Assembly: GCA_905250075.1 (NCBI GenBank)
Contig: CAJNOP010000314.1
Span: 1 to 64,000, forward strand
Direction of reading: 5' to 3'
Origin: Rotaria sp. Silwood1
Taxonomy: Eukaryota > Rotifera > Eurotatoria > Philodinida > Philodinidae
DNA length: 64,000 nucleotides
Part shown: positions 12,801-25,789 of the stretch, piece after piece
How positions within the stretch are numbered: the stretch's first letter is position 1
Layout: each line of letters starts with the position of its first letter
Position numbers and translations under genes: made by a program
Notes under the pieces: model-generated
Seen by the model: the letters and a program-made list of their open reading frames with translations, nothing else
Told to the model about the DNA's origin: nothing
The model's database searches: none

Positions 12801-15800
12801 ATATTCATAGTAAAAAACATGTTACTTTTTAATACGAATCGACTCAATTCTATTTTGTAAACAAAAACAGTTTTCTTTGTAATTTCATTGCATAGTGAGT
12901 GTCTGTTTTCTCTTCAACATGTTGTTTCTGTCATAGATTATTAAGTTAAAATTTTTTTTTGCAATTATAAAGATATTTGAGAATGGCACCTATATGTTCT
13001 TCAAAAAGATTTTATCTCTCATAAGCCGACACAATAGATAAGTGAATTTATTTGCTTGAAGATAAAATCGAACTGTGCACGAAACTGTCATCGCTAAATG
13101 ACATACACCAACTCAGCCATTTTATCTTCTCTATATAGAAAAACGTTTTACAACGGTTATATTTATTTAGCTGAATTTCCATAAAAAGAAATTTAATGAT
13201 ATTAAACCTACTGACTACGAAGCTTATGAGATTGGTCCATCTCTTTTCAACCACTGATCATCAAACTTATCGATCAACCAGCAGTAAACTCTCTTTGAGC
13301 AATTTACTGATTATCTATGTTGCTAGAAGATTATTTTTTTTTAGTAATTCCTTTTCTCTATAAAATTAGACAAAGAAAGCTTTGGGGTATGTGCATGTGA
13401 TTTTGTTAATAAATCCTTGAATGATCAAAAGTTACTTTAAAAAATCAATTTATTTGACATAACACATAACGCAGTGAGTATTTATGAGGGCATTCTGACT
13501 TCGAAGTAGCAAATAGATCATGTTGAGTGTAAATATTGTAGTTGTGTTTATTAACCAATGCAAAGCGTGAGCGTCTTAGTAACATTCAAGAAAGATGGAG
13601 CAATTAAAAATAATAGTTGCATAAAGTCTTTCTGCATACAGAAAAAGAGCCAAATTTTTATACTTCAGAAATGATAGATTTAGAATTAGCACATATAAAA
13701 ACTCTTTTCTCAATGATAATAACTTGGAAGAATCTGAAAAAAACATTTGAGTAACTTAAAAAAGCCACTATCAGGTTTGATGGACCTTAAAACTCTACTA
13801 TAAATGCTTGAATGAAGATGCATCAGTTCTTTTCATTGAAATTTTTCACAAAAACAAAAATGTTTCATAGGTTTTCTATACATTGAACGCAGTTTGACGA
13901 AGCGAACTAAAACATCTCATTTTGCTCTATCAAATAAAACTATTTCCAAAGTTCTGATAAAAAATGCTTTTAGTTATTCAACTGTTTTCTTCGATTCTTT
14001 CTAACTATTATCATGTGAAAAAGAACTTGAGTCATTCATATAAATCTACATTTTTTAGATTCGTCAAAATTACAGTAGAATTAAACATAAACTACTTGAA
14101 AATGATCCAACAGCATGTGGTTTAATTGATTTTTCAACATTACAAGTAAATAATATTTATTTAAATCGAACTATTTCTAAGACATCTTTTATTTCTAAGG
14201 ATATTTTTCATCATTATTCTGTTCCAATAAATGATATAGAATTAGGTACACTTATTCGTCTTGATAATCCACATAATGGATCAAAAATTCAATATCCATT
14301 TTTTATACGAAAATATCATCCTAATGGACCTGTTATGAAAACTGTAATTAAAATCAATATATGAAATATTTAGACTTATTTCATTATTTTATTTTAGAGT
14401 CCATGGTCACGTGTTCATCCAATTTATGAACAATTGATTCAAAAACAACATGAAAAAGTAATTATTAATAAATATTAAAAATTAAAAAACAGGTAATATT
14501 ATATTATTTAATTTATTTAAGCATCCAATTAAAGAAGTATATGATCAACGAACACAGGTTCGTCTTATAACAATATCTATTTTCAACACAATATATTATA
14601 TTAGTATCACTCCTATGCTTTTTCCTACTATTCAATTTTTTTAACAATTAATGATGTGTGTATGTGTGTATAATTTTCGTTTTGTTTTTCACTTGCCTTT
14701 GCTATATTGCTCTCAGGCAATCATCATCATCAATAACCTCAATGCTTATGTATAACGCACTGGGAATAAATTGTGAGTATGTAATAAAGAATATTATTTT
14801 AATTAGTATGAATTTTTATTTTGAAAATTTGTTCTCTTTTTATCATTATAGAATCCACGTGACTTAAAATATCTTATTCGATTATTCACTTCATATGATA
14901 AACCACGCAAAGGTATAGTTTAGGCAAAAATAAGTCACGTGAAAAAGAATAATGTTTCGTCAGAAAGAGAGAATGTAGAAATAAGAATGACACTTGATTT
15001 AATAATATCATTTATTTTTCGCTCGATCCGAGCAAAAGACAACGAACTGTCTCGATTTGGATTTTGATATCGACCACTTTTCTCAATTCTTTTTTTTTCA
15101 TTTTGTAGTGAAAAACAAAAGATATATTCCTGATCTCGTTTTGCGGTTGATATTTCACCGATGTTCCACAGTTCGGATACCATGATTATGTGATATGATT
15201 TGTTCTTGTTTGCTTTTCTTTTCTTATGTATGCAACCCATGACTTATATATCACTATTGTGCGCGTGATGCATCGTTGTTCAATGTCAATAAAGAAAAAT
15301 CGCTGAAGTAGAACAAAAGATCGTACGCCATAGAACTTTCAACAAGAGAAAAAAATATTCAAAATGTCTAGCATAGAGATCGACTCTGAAATCCAAAAGT
15401 TTTTTCATAACTTGACCTAGACCGAGTTGAACACTTATATGAATAACCTCTGTATTTTTTTCTCCAATCTCTTCGAAAATAGAGACGTCTGATTGAAGAT
15501 TAAAAATTTATGTTAACGTCCAATTGACTCTAATCCCCATCATTTATGTTCATTTTTTTGCGTGCTTAGTTTTTTGGTATTGAACGTTTAACAATTCTAT
15601 GAAAATTGAACATAATTCTACGTTAAAAAAATACAATTGATATCGAATTACCCATTCAATATAAATGTTACAGAGTATATTTGCACTTATAAGACATAGG
15701 AGAAAACAATTCTCCATAATATAATTTATCTCTCTCTCTCTTAATATCAGTGTTAGAGATACGAAAATTACAGGTTATATTTCATACATGGGCAAGTGAT

Positions 15801-16138
15801 TAGACGCTTTCGGCAATTTGTAATCAGCAAGCAAAAGCTTTTTTTTGTGAGAGACATTTAAATCATCGTCTACTGTCTTATTTTTTTGTGATACCCAAAC
15901 ACAAAATTTTCAAAGAATTGAATTAATTTTTTTTATATAGATGTCGCTAATCTATTAATATATTTTAGGCTTCTTAACAAATCAAGAATTTTATTCGTTA
16001 CTGACTGACAATGGCATCAATTTGAATAAATCTGATGAAGATTACTATCAACTCTTTTCGAAATATGACAAACAATTACGTGATCAATTTAATTATACTG
16101 ATCTATTTCGTACGATGATTCATACCATCATGTCCTAA
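6818..16138 (+). CDS. Multi-EF-hand protein, EFCAB6-like
   Basis: Predicted calcium-binding-type protein of about 1023 residues. Exons: 6818-7016, 7070-7128, 7184-7281, 7352-7426, 7496-7565, 7621-7787, 8155-8779, 9786-9934, 10015-10146, 10207-10299, 10356-10556, 10615-10825, 10882-11006, 11068-11213, 12334-12497, 14059-14145, 14200-14343, 14398-14457, 14522-14557, 14852-14912, 15969-16138. All junctions are GT-AG and in phase. I chose the ATG of MATSVSASY; the frame is open further upstream but only with TTG. Degenerate EF-hand pairs recur along the chain: DPNQEGKLSKEAF, ERDDTITFQEF, DLNNSGTVRTNVF, DSNQTNFISKQQL, and FLTNQEFYSLL near the end. Several loops lack the usual acidic residues, so not all should bind calcium. 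This arrangement matches the EFCAB6 class, associated with sperm and cilia in animals. A Glu/Lys repeat around 10640-10790 contains an assembly gap, so the true length is unknown. Large introns at 8780-9785, 11214-12333, 12498-14058 and 14913-15968 show nothing I can name. Confidence 0.82.
10641..10787 (+). repeat. 24-bp coding tandem repeat with assembly gap
   Basis: About six near-identical 24-bp units, each encoding eight residues of the form IEKKEEKS, lie in exon 12 of the EF-hand gene. The array is interrupted by ten Ns. Units differ by one or two bases. The encoded segment would be a highly charged helix or spacer. Confidence 0.9.
10713..10722. other. Assembly gap (10 N)
   Basis: Ten undetermined bases sit exactly within the 24-bp repeat array. 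The flanking units happen to stay in the same frame across the filler, so the reading frame is probably intact. The number of missing repeat units is unknown. Confidence 0.95.
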
Positions 16139-16658
16139 AAACCGTACATTTTATGTGTTCTAACACAATTTTTTTTTCTAAACATATGACTTCATCTTTT
16201 TTTTTAAATAAATAACTTTTCTTAATTAAATTAATATTTCTATGAAAAAAAAAGAAACTTCAAAAAAACGTACAACAGATGGTCACTTACAAATCAAGCC
16301 ACCTGTTTCATTCGCTCAGCATGAGATAATAAAATACTTCGCTTTTTTTTTTTTTTTTTGTTCTTCTTTTTCACACATTCATTTAGCATATCTATATATG
16401 CATTTTCTTTTCTTCATCGTTCAAATTATTCGATTGTCGATTGTCCCTGATTTCGTTTCTTTTGTCTAATCGTATGCGCGTTCTTATTCATGCAAAGGAA
16501 CGCGCAGATATATAGATTCATTGTTCAATTGTCTACATACATAGCAGACGAACAAACGGACGGAATGCATATACACATATTTCGAATGTTCATTGTATCA
16601 TAGTTATCTTTGTGTTGATGGTTTAATTTTTTTAGATGAAAAAAACTCTTTTATTAGA

Positions 16659-19600
16659 ATGATATCTAATCGGTATGTTTTTTTTTTATAGTAATGAATT
16701 TTCTTCAATAATTAAATTCTATTTATTTAGAGCAAGTTCTAGTCGAAGTAGCTTTTCAGAAGATGAATCTGATCATGATGAAAATATATTTGTAATAAAA
16801 AAAGTTTCATCATCAAGAAAAAAATCTTATAAAAAATGGACTAAAGATGAAGTATGAAAAATAATTTTTTTTTCTTTATTTGTCTAAGTATTATTTTTAA
16901 TTAGGATGAACGTTTAAAAGATTTTATTAATTTAAATGGTGGTGTAAAAGATTGGTCATGTATATCAAAATATGTTGGTAATGGTCGTACAGATGCACAA
17001 TGTCAACATCGTTGGGAACGTTTTCTTGATCCATCTATAACAAAAGGACCATGGACTGATGAAGAAGATAAAAAAGTTATTGAACTTGTACGTGATTATG
17101 GTGCAAGACAATGGAGTTTAATTGCAAAAGAATTAAAAGGACGAGTTGGAAAACAATGTCGAGAAAGGTTTGAATGAAAAAAAAAATTTCATTTAATATC
17201 TATTTTAATATATATATAATAGATGGCATAATCATCTTAATCCAGCCATTAATAAAAATCCATGGACAAATGATGAAAATCTTCTTTTATTTATTTTACA
17301 TCAACATTTTGGAAATAAATGGGCAGAAATAGCTAGATATTTTAATGGAAGATCAGATAATTCTATTAAAAATCATTGGAATTCTTCAATGAAAAAAAAA
17401 TTTGAATTAGAAGTAACAAATTTAAAAAGACAAGGACTAGAATGGACTGCATTGTAAGAATGATACAACAAAACAAAAGAACATAATAAAATAGTTCTTT
17501 TTTTTTTGTTATTATTTTAGAATTCCACCTGATTTTCCATGGCCTAAACTTGATAAATCATCCTCATCTCGACGACCATTAAATACATTAACAAATCGAG
17601 TACATCGTTCGAATACAAAACGATCTTCTAGAACAATTACAGCATCATCTTCGCCTGCATCGATCAATAAAACTCCAATTCATTCACCAATTGTGAACAG
17701 TGACAATAATACTAATCATCATTTTTATTCAACTACTGATCACAATAATTTGAATGTTTCATCTTCACATCCTCTTACAACGGTCTATTCGGATCATTTA
17801 CATGTAAAATAAATACTTCTATCACTTATTCATGATAAAAGCATGAAATCATTGATTGGTTCGGATCTAAGAGAAATTCGTTTAGGTCTCAGTCTTTTTC
17901 TAAGAAAAATTGATCTGCGTCCTATTCACAAAGAGAATTCAGCTTCTTATCAAAAAGGAACTTGTCTATGTCTCGATTCCACTACGATCAAGGTTGTCCG
18001 GCTCATTTCTCTTCAGAACACATTAGTCGTGACAATATGACATACGCTGGAAGTTTAAGATGACCGTAAGAAGCATTGTTCCTTTTAAAAAGTGTTGATC
18101 CCGAAAATATCTTGCCCGTATGTTTTAAGTGTATAATGCAGCCGATAAAGCTGTTTTTTTAGGAACACTATAGACATTGAGGAGTTACTTCAAAAAAAGT
18201 TTTAGAATCAATATATAAAATTTACGATTGTTTTCTTTATAGTCTATATCGTCTTCGCAAACATCGTCGGATGTACAACAACAACAAGAATGTTCATCAC
18301 AAGAACTTGAACATCTATTTTATTGTACACCACCATCTCCTGCTAAACAATTACCTATGCTCTCATCATGTGCAGATTATACATCATCAAGTCAAAATTC
18401 TCAAACAGGTCATCATATACCATTATTTCATAATTCTCTTGATTATTATCCAACACATCCACCATCTCGTTCATCATCATTACCTGTATTTACATGTTCA
18501 TCATCACCACATTTAACAATCTTATCAAATGATACAACAAATCATAATGAAAATCGAAATATATTTACACCTGATGATTCATTTACAATTAGTTTTAGTT
18601 CTCAAAATGAAATTAAACAAGAAAATGAAAATTTATTAATTGCTCTTACACAATCAGAACAAAATCATGATATTGTTATTTCACCTAAAACTATATCAAA
18701 TACATCATCACCATCAAAACATCGTGTACTTAATACACCTGAACGTTTAGATCAAGTAAAGTTTTTACTTTTTTTTGCTTTTAATAAATCTAAATTTTTC
18801 TTTTTTTTTAAAGCCACATCGAAGTCATTTAACAGAACAAGATTGGTTTAAGTAAGTTAATTATATATTATATTGTTTTGTTATTCAAAAGCATAAAGAA
18901 AGTTTGAAGAGTAAATTTCGTCAAGTAGTGTTAGAGAAGAGACGGTAATAATATTCATTTAGTTTCTGCAATGATACATTACGCTGGCTCGAAGACTTAT
19001 CTAATCGTAATTTCGACTCATTGTCAAACGTTTCTATTATGGAGATAAATAAGAAACAATACTCATCCAGAATGAGTACACGCATCGATTCGACTTGCTA
19101 ATTTTTGCTTTACTTTGTATCTATTCAATCGTTTGATCTGTAGTTTCAAGCTTGTCTTCCAACGATTTAATAGTTACTTTCTATTCAAGTACTCTCTTTT
19201 TGAAGGATTTGAAAGAGGTACGAGCTTTATCTTTGGTTTTCTTAATAAGCGGATTTTGAATATGAGGGAGTTTGATCAAACGCTATCAAGCTACGAATGA
19301 TACTAAGTTATCAACGAACCAATTGTTTGATTGTTAAAGAGAAAAATACGAATGGGAACTGTTTGACAAGCTACATTCAATTGGGGACACTTTTTGATCA
19401 ATTAGCGGCAAATAACCGCATAGTAGAATCGAAATAAGGTTAACAGTTTTAGGTTCAGGATGTTATTGTAGAGAAGATTCACACTCTAATATTCATTATT
19501 AAATCTTATTGTATCTATTTTTGTAATACGACTACGTTGAGTTTTCTCCCAATTCTACTTTGTAGACATTTTCCTTTGCTTAAGGAAAAATGTTCGTAAG

Positions 19601-20213
19601 GAAGAAGGCACGACTCGATAATGTCTAATGACCGTATATTTTACGCTCTTCCAAAAATAAGCTTCATCATCATGAACGCATTTGAATATTTCAGAATAGG
19701 TATGTTTTTTTGAGCTTAGCACTACACATCTCTCTACAGGCCTTACAAATGACGAAGTTTTTGAAGACGACTGATGTCGATTAAAAATTTTCTTGCGTAT
19801 TTTAACTGATTTGAAATGTTTGCAACAATCGTTTTTTTTTATTTATGTAGTGATTTTCTTGCATGTCCTGATCCAATAACAATAATTCAATCTGAAAATC
19901 ATTCATCTATACGACCAACTATCGTACGACGAAATAAACGCTTAGATAAATATCAATCAACAATAATTGAAACAAAAAAACGAGAGAATTTTTCAAAAAA
20001 TTTATTTAATTCATCAAAAAAACTCAAAGAAGAATTAGGAGTAAGACGAACAAAAATCTTATTTAAGTTTTGATAAATAATCTTTTTATTTTTATTTAGT
20101 ATGATCCAACTTATACAGAAATTTTAATAGGTCAAACACGTGATCAACGTCATATAACTGAACAAGCTCGACGATATCTTTCTTGTTCTTCATTAAATAA
20201 TTATAATCCATAA
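16659..20213 (+). CDS. MYB-like: R1R2R3 Myb transcription factor
   Basis: Animal-type three-repeat Myb of about 588 residues, a nuclear DNA-binding regulator of cell-cycle and differentiation genes. Exons: 16659-16672, 16731-16851, 16905-17167, 17223-17453, 17521-17803, 18243-18755, 18814-18851, 19851-20040, 20100-20213; phases close exactly. The start is a 14-nt first exon (MISN plus two bases), chosen because its GTATGT donor and the acceptor at 16730 make a 58-nt intron. R1 begins KKWTKDEDERL, R2 KGPWTDEEDKK and R3 KNPWTNDEN, each with spaced Trp residues; R2 ends with RERWHNHL and R3 with IKNHWNSSM. After R3 comes WTALIPPDFPWP, then a long Ser/Thr/His-rich region. The tail GQTRDQRHITEQARRYLS resembles the conserved end of vertebrate A-, B- and c-Myb. 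The family is secure; which vertebrate paralogue it is closest to cannot be settled here. Confidence 0.93.
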
Positions 20214-22537
20214 AAAAAAATCAAACATTTTCTTTTTCTTTTCTTTTTTTGTTTTTTCTTAAGCATTGTGCTTTTTGTTTTTCTTTTACTTGTACAATTT
20301 GTCTGACATTTACCTCTTTTTTAGTCGAATGTTATTCGGAAAAATAAAAACGAAAACATTCGGTTACAGAATTCATACAGTTAATGCATCACTTTTTTTT
20401 CGTCTTTTTTTTTCATTATATATATATATCATCTATATATTGTCCCTCGTTATTTATTGCTAGGGCCAGACTTTTGTTTGTTGTTGTTTTTTCTTTTGTC
20501 TCTGTGTATGCTTTTTACTTGCATCTGTATATATATAACCATCTGTGTGTGTGAACTACTATTTTTGTCTTGTTGATTATGTTAATTAAAAAAGAAAAAT
20601 ATACCTTAGAAAATAATAATAATAATACATTGAATAATTTTATTGAGTTGGAAGAAAGAAAAGTAAACTCTCACGAGAAATGAAATATATGCAAATTTAG
20701 TGTGAAATATTATTATTCTAAAAAAAACGGCGCATAATGAACGTACTGGGACATAATTAAGAGATTGATGATGGTTTTGTTGAGTGATTATGTACATGTA
20801 ACTATGTAGTTTCAGGCTAAAACGGAATGAAAAATTGGGTATTTACTAATAACATATGCTCTGGTAGGGAAACACCATATGTCATATTTTTATGTTTTTT
20901 TTCTATAACGAGATGCTACCTTGGTTGTAAGAGCTGCAACGGCTGAATAGCTATGCAGTTCGACAAGCCTCTTGAAGGTGTTGTTTTCAAATCTATGGAA
21001 TGATCCTGGATAAGCCACTGACGGATGCTTGTTTCGGATTATTTCTTCTGCCTTCTGCCTAGAGCTATAGCTGGTACTACTAGTAAGAAAGATATTGTTT
21101 CATTGAATCTATCACTAGCCAATACCCTATACCGAAAAATAGGAGTACCCTTCTATCTTTCTCCGTTGTAGAGATTTGTAGAAGCAAGCTTTTTTATCCT
21201 GATCCCTGTAACTTCTTTACTACTGGGTCTGATTATGGTATCAGTAAGTCTAATTTGGTTTCAATGATTTATAAGATAATATTTCTTTTGGTCCCGTTCC
21301 TAGTGATTCCTCGATTTTTGGTTCCGTAAAGCGCTACTCCGTCATCCTTTTCTATCAATGCATTTTTGGTTTTTTTGTAAAATTGAATTTCTCTTCCGAT
21401 ATATTTAAATGTATGTTCACAATTGATAATATACCATGATTTTGTTTTCACAGAAAAAAAATTTTGCTAGATGATTAAAGAAGCGTTGTCATCTTATGAC
21501 ATCTAAATAAATGATATGATATCGATTTAAGGAATGTTGATGATTCTATCAATCAAAATGTTAGGTCTAGTTTATAGAGATAATAGAAATAAGATACTCT
21601 TTGTAAGTTATACGGTGGATTGATAGATCATTTTTATTATAGAATGCAAATATCAATAACACGAATGGTTTTATCTAGAAATGGAATCTTATTCTTTTAA
21701 CTTTTATAAATCAATAATCGGTCCGTATGACAATAGATAAGCACTTTATTGAATGTATTAAAAATGAATGACATTTAAAGCGATAGACTTATTAAAATAT
21801 TTCAATGAGCTAAAAATATTTTATAATATTAATTTGCATGTTATTGTGATTATTGTGGTACTTCAAGTTAAGTAAAAAAACTACTTGCAACAAAATTCGA
21901 GAATTAGCCGACATGCTGATGTTTCTTTTCAGACTGAATTACTTCTTATTATAATAACATAAACGAAAGAAGGCTAGACACGGTCCCGCTTCTAAAAAAT
22001 TTGAAAGTACAACATGTGTGGTTGTTAGCCTTTTCAACAGAAGACTTATTAGGTTCTGAGTTTCCTAGACATTTTTGTCGTTAAGCTCAGAGGCATAATT
22101 CAATACTCAAGGCAGGAGAGCATTATGTTCAATATGTCGCTCTCATTTTATAAGATACATCCTAGATTAAATTACTACTCTATTCTGTCCAGAAATCATG
22201 ATATCCTTCCGAGAAGCAGATATTTACTCTTGTGGAAAAACTCTGAATAATGTAATTTCGAAACATTTGCTATACTAGCAAATATTACTAAACTACAATG
22301 CATTCGGAACACGGTCTTTAGTACAAAAATTTTATTTTATTATACAATTTTTATATTTTCTCAGTAATTTATTTCGAATATATATATTAACTATGAATTA
22401 GTCTCTTGATTCATAGCGACATCTCTATAGAATCTTTGTCATTTTATTTGTCCCTCGACCAGCAGGAGAATAACGTATCATGTTCATATGATTGATCGAT
22501 TAATTAATATTTCGTTTGGAAAAAACATATTAGAAAA
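20214..22537. other. Intergenic region without recognised gene
   Basis: This 2.3-kb stretch follows the Myb stop codon and precedes the SIRT6 start. It begins with T-rich sequence likely to be Myb 3' untranslated region, including alternating TA near 20410-20430. Open frames on both strands are short and unrelated to known families. I see no inverted repeat or RNA gene. Confidence 0.45.
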
Positions 22538-25500
22538 ATGAGTTTATCCTATGCTGAAAGTCTTTCTTATTTTCCACATAAAGGCAAAGTTGGTATGCCT
22601 GAATTAAATGAAAAATCTGATAATTTAAAAAGTAAAAAAATAACTTATATTGTAACACTTAATTCATGTTTTTAATATTAATTATTATTTATTTAGTTAA
22701 ATTAGATCAATTCGAACAAATGATTCGTCAAAGTCGTCATACTGTTGTTATTAGTGGAGCTGGTATATCCACAGATGCTGGTATTCCAGATTTTCGAGGA
22801 CCCAACGGTTAGAAAATATGAAGAAGAAAAACTAAAATTTGTTTTTGTCTAACCAAAAAAATTATTTTAGGCGTATGGACATTAGAAAAGCGAGGTGAAA
22901 AACCTTCATTTAATACTAGTTTTGATAAAGCCGTACCAACATATACACATCGAGCTTTATGTAAATTAGAAGAAAATAATTATTTACATTTTGTTATTAG
23001 TCAAAATATTGATGGTCTTCATCATCGATCAGGACTTCCATTAGATAAATTAGCTGAATTACATGGAAATGTTTTTTCAGAAGAATGCGAAGTCTGTCAT
23101 ACACAGGTTTGTAAATTTATATTATTAAAAAACTATCAAAAATGAAAACAAAGAAAATTTTAGTCCTCATAAAGACTTTTTTTTTTTCGCTTTGCAAGGT
23201 ATTTAAAGTGAACTCGATTATGATAAATGAATGAATAATTTTTATCCTTTTTAATATTCATGATTCATATCATGTCAAAAGAATATCATTCATGCATAAA
23301 AAAATGACCTTTGGAAATGATATAATAGTACGATTTCCTACCCATTATAATCTGTTCCTTAGTTTATGTTTTGATTTTTTTCTCAAATTCAGTATTTTTC
23401 TCAAACCTCTTTTATCGATTAAAATCAACAAGGAAAAACGGGATTCTACTATTTCGAATTACAGTACTTTATCGTACTTTGAAGCACCGAATTCTAACTT
23501 TTTACCTTTTAGTTAACATTCATATATTATCATTTGCTAGATATACTTTTAATATGATAAGAAGCTTTAAACCTCATCAAAATCGAAAGACTTTATTTCA
23601 AATGATGATAAATGAGAATGTGTAACACATTCTTAAATTCCAATAAAACTAATCGGAAACATGGAATCATCACTAGCTGACAGAATTACATAAATGACAC
23701 GTGCTCTGCAAAATTGAAATTTGTCATTTAGAAAACGCTTTCATAGAACTTTTAATGAAAACACATTAGGAGGACAAATTATTGCACCGTATTTAGTCCA
23801 GATTTGTAACTAGTTCACTCTGACCTATCTTCACTGATTGGAATATATCTTATAGATATATGCGACTTTTTCACTGTTGAGAGTTGTTGAGAACAAAATT
23901 TGATTGTTCTTATCAAAATTATCAAATAGTGTCAGAGCAGTTAGTTTTTAATAAACATCAAAGGTAAAGTCAAAAAATCCAGCGCTGTTAAGTCGTAGAG
24001 TTAATTTCAGTCTTCATTTTGGCTGTAAATCGAGATTTCTAACGTTGTAAGTTACGGAGAAATCTGCGACGCTCGAACACATCGAAAATGAAAATCCTAT
24101 AGTGAGAAAAAAACAAAATAAATTTTAACACTCGAATTCAAAAGTTTCTCTTCCCTAAACTAATAGAAGAAGAGTCTTCGAATAATTATCATAGATCACC
24201 GTAACAAGATATCAAATAAAAATTATCTGTTGAAAAATAACCTATAAATTCATCTAAATCGATATACGTCATGTAGAAGAAGTGTTTTCAAATAATCTAA
24301 AACACATTAAAATATGTTGTACTCGTCATGATTGAGAATGTAATAAAATATATTAAAAATAAAAAAACAAAGTAAATAGTAATTCATAGTCTATTTAATA
24401 TTGATGGAATAATACTGAAATATTTTTTTGAATATCTCTTCTGTTGATGTAGACTCAGTTATGAATTAATGTATAGTAGTTTTATTACATTTTGTGGCTT
24501 TTAATGTTTTATAATAGTCTTTTTCATCAATGCCAAAGGTCAATAAAAAAGTTTGAAAGACTTTAATAATGAAAGTTTTTAGAACAAAAAACATTATTTT
24601 CTTGAATTACTAATGTCTGAATCGTCGATATATCTCCTTATCTTTTATTAAGATAATTCGTCCAACAAGTATTGGTTCCTATTGTCGTAAACGAACGGGT
24701 AATGTGTGTAATTCGATGAAAAGTCGAAATAAAAATTTATCATGTCGTGGAAAATTACGTGATACTATTCTTGATTGGGAAGATCCATTACCAGAATTAG
24801 CACTTCGATTATCCGAACAACATTGTGCGTAAGTAATTATAAACAAATAATTTTTTTTATATAAAACAACATTCTGTTTTTGTTTTTAAGTAAAGCAGAT
24901 TTATGTATATGTTTGGGTACATCATTACAAATTCGTCCGTGTCGTGATTTACCAAGAAAAACTAAAAAAAATGGTGGAAAATTAGTCATAGTTAATTTAC
25001 AAAAGACATCATTAGATTCATTAGCTGATTTAATTATTCATGAACGATGTGATCGTGTTATGAAATATATTTTGGAAAAATTAAATTTAGAATCTGATGA
25101 AAAGTATTTTGAGAAAAGAAGAAAAAAAATTTGTTTCTATTAAAATTCATTATAGGTCAGCTTTAATTAATATATCAAAATATTCTCATGTTAAAAAAGT
25201 CGTTCTTCTATCTGGTAAATCCAAATCAGGAAAAGATTATATTGGTAAAAAATTAACTGAACAACTTCCTGCTGTATTATTACATATAAATGATACAATA
25301 CAAGCTGAATATACAAAAATACATAATGAAGACTTATCCAATACTTATGAAAAAAATATGATTAAGTATGTTAAAGTCCTTTGTTTTGTTTTTTTAGCTT
25401 CGAAAAAAAAACTCATTGTTGAAATAATTAATTTTAGATGGGAAGAAGAAAACTGTCGTGAAGATCCAACAAGATTTTGTCGAATGATGATTATACAAAA

Positions 25501-25789
25501 TGAACAATTATGTTTATCATATCCAATATGGATTATTAGTGATATTAAATCTTATAGAGAAATTGAATTTTTTAAGAAGTATTTTAATGATCGTTTATTA
25601 ATTATTTGTATTGAAGCATCAAATGATATACGCGAAAAACGTGGTTGGAACTCACAATCGGATATTGATCATTTTGTCTTAGAATCTCAATCAGATAAAA
25701 CTATTCAATCGTCATTTGTTTTTTCCAATAATGAACACAACAACTTTAATGAACAAATGAATGATTTGATGAAAATAATTAATTCTTAA
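22538..25789 (+). CDS. SIRT6-PMVK: SIRT6-phosphomevalonate kinase fusion protein
   Basis: Seven exons join in phase to encode 463 residues: 22538-22631, 22697-22807, 22871-23106, 24653-24828, 24891-25103, 25156-25365, 25438-25789. Residues 1-276 are a sirtuin of the SIRT6 subtype, an NAD-dependent histone deacylase. I see GAGIS at 52-56, [12 protein letters not shown] at 60-71, QNIDGLH at 113-119, the catalytic His133 in LAELHGN, zinc cysteines 141, 144, 166 and 178, and GTSLQIRP further on. Residues from about 277 are animal phosphomevalonate kinase, which makes mevalonate diphosphate: SGKSKSGKD at 296-304 is the P-loop, followed by [17 protein letters not shown] and EKRGWNS. The kinase part lacks a stretch between its P-loop and the WEEE motif relative to the human enzyme. 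The SIRT6 C-terminal extension is absent, replaced by the kinase. The 1.5-kb third intron (23107-24652) holds nothing recognisable. A splice-retention alternative is given as a separate entry. The families are secure; the fusion needs a transcript. Confidence 0.85.
25097..25789 (+). CDS. PMVK: Alternative stand-alone PMVK frame (intron retained)
   Basis: If the 52-nt junction intron (25104-25155) is kept, the kinase frame stays open through it and has an ATG at 25097, inside the last SIRT6 exon but in another frame. The N-terminus would be [14 protein letters not shown], highly basic, before the conserved kinase core, and the downstream intron 25366-25437 would still be removed. In that case SIRT6 would end at the stop near 25141-25143 after a lysine-rich tail. 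I consider the spliced fusion more likely, because the intron has normal length and GT-AG ends and restores phase exactly. The two readings are mutually exclusive per transcript. Confidence 0.25.
   Translation: MKSILRKEEKKFVSIKIHYRSALINISKYSHVKKVVLLSGKSKSGKDYIGKKLTEQLPAVLLHINDTIQAEYTKIHNEDLSNTYEKNMIKYVKVLCFVFLASKKKLIVEIINFRWEEENCREDPTRFCRMMIIQNEQLCLSYPIWIISDIKSYREIEFFKKYFNDRLLIICIEASNDIREKRGWNSQSDIDHFVLESQSDKTIQSSFVFSNNEHNNFNEQMNDLMKIINS

Noticed and set aside
18271-18516. His-rich open frame
   Set aside because: Shadow of the Ser/His-codon-rich exon 6 of the Myb gene in another frame.
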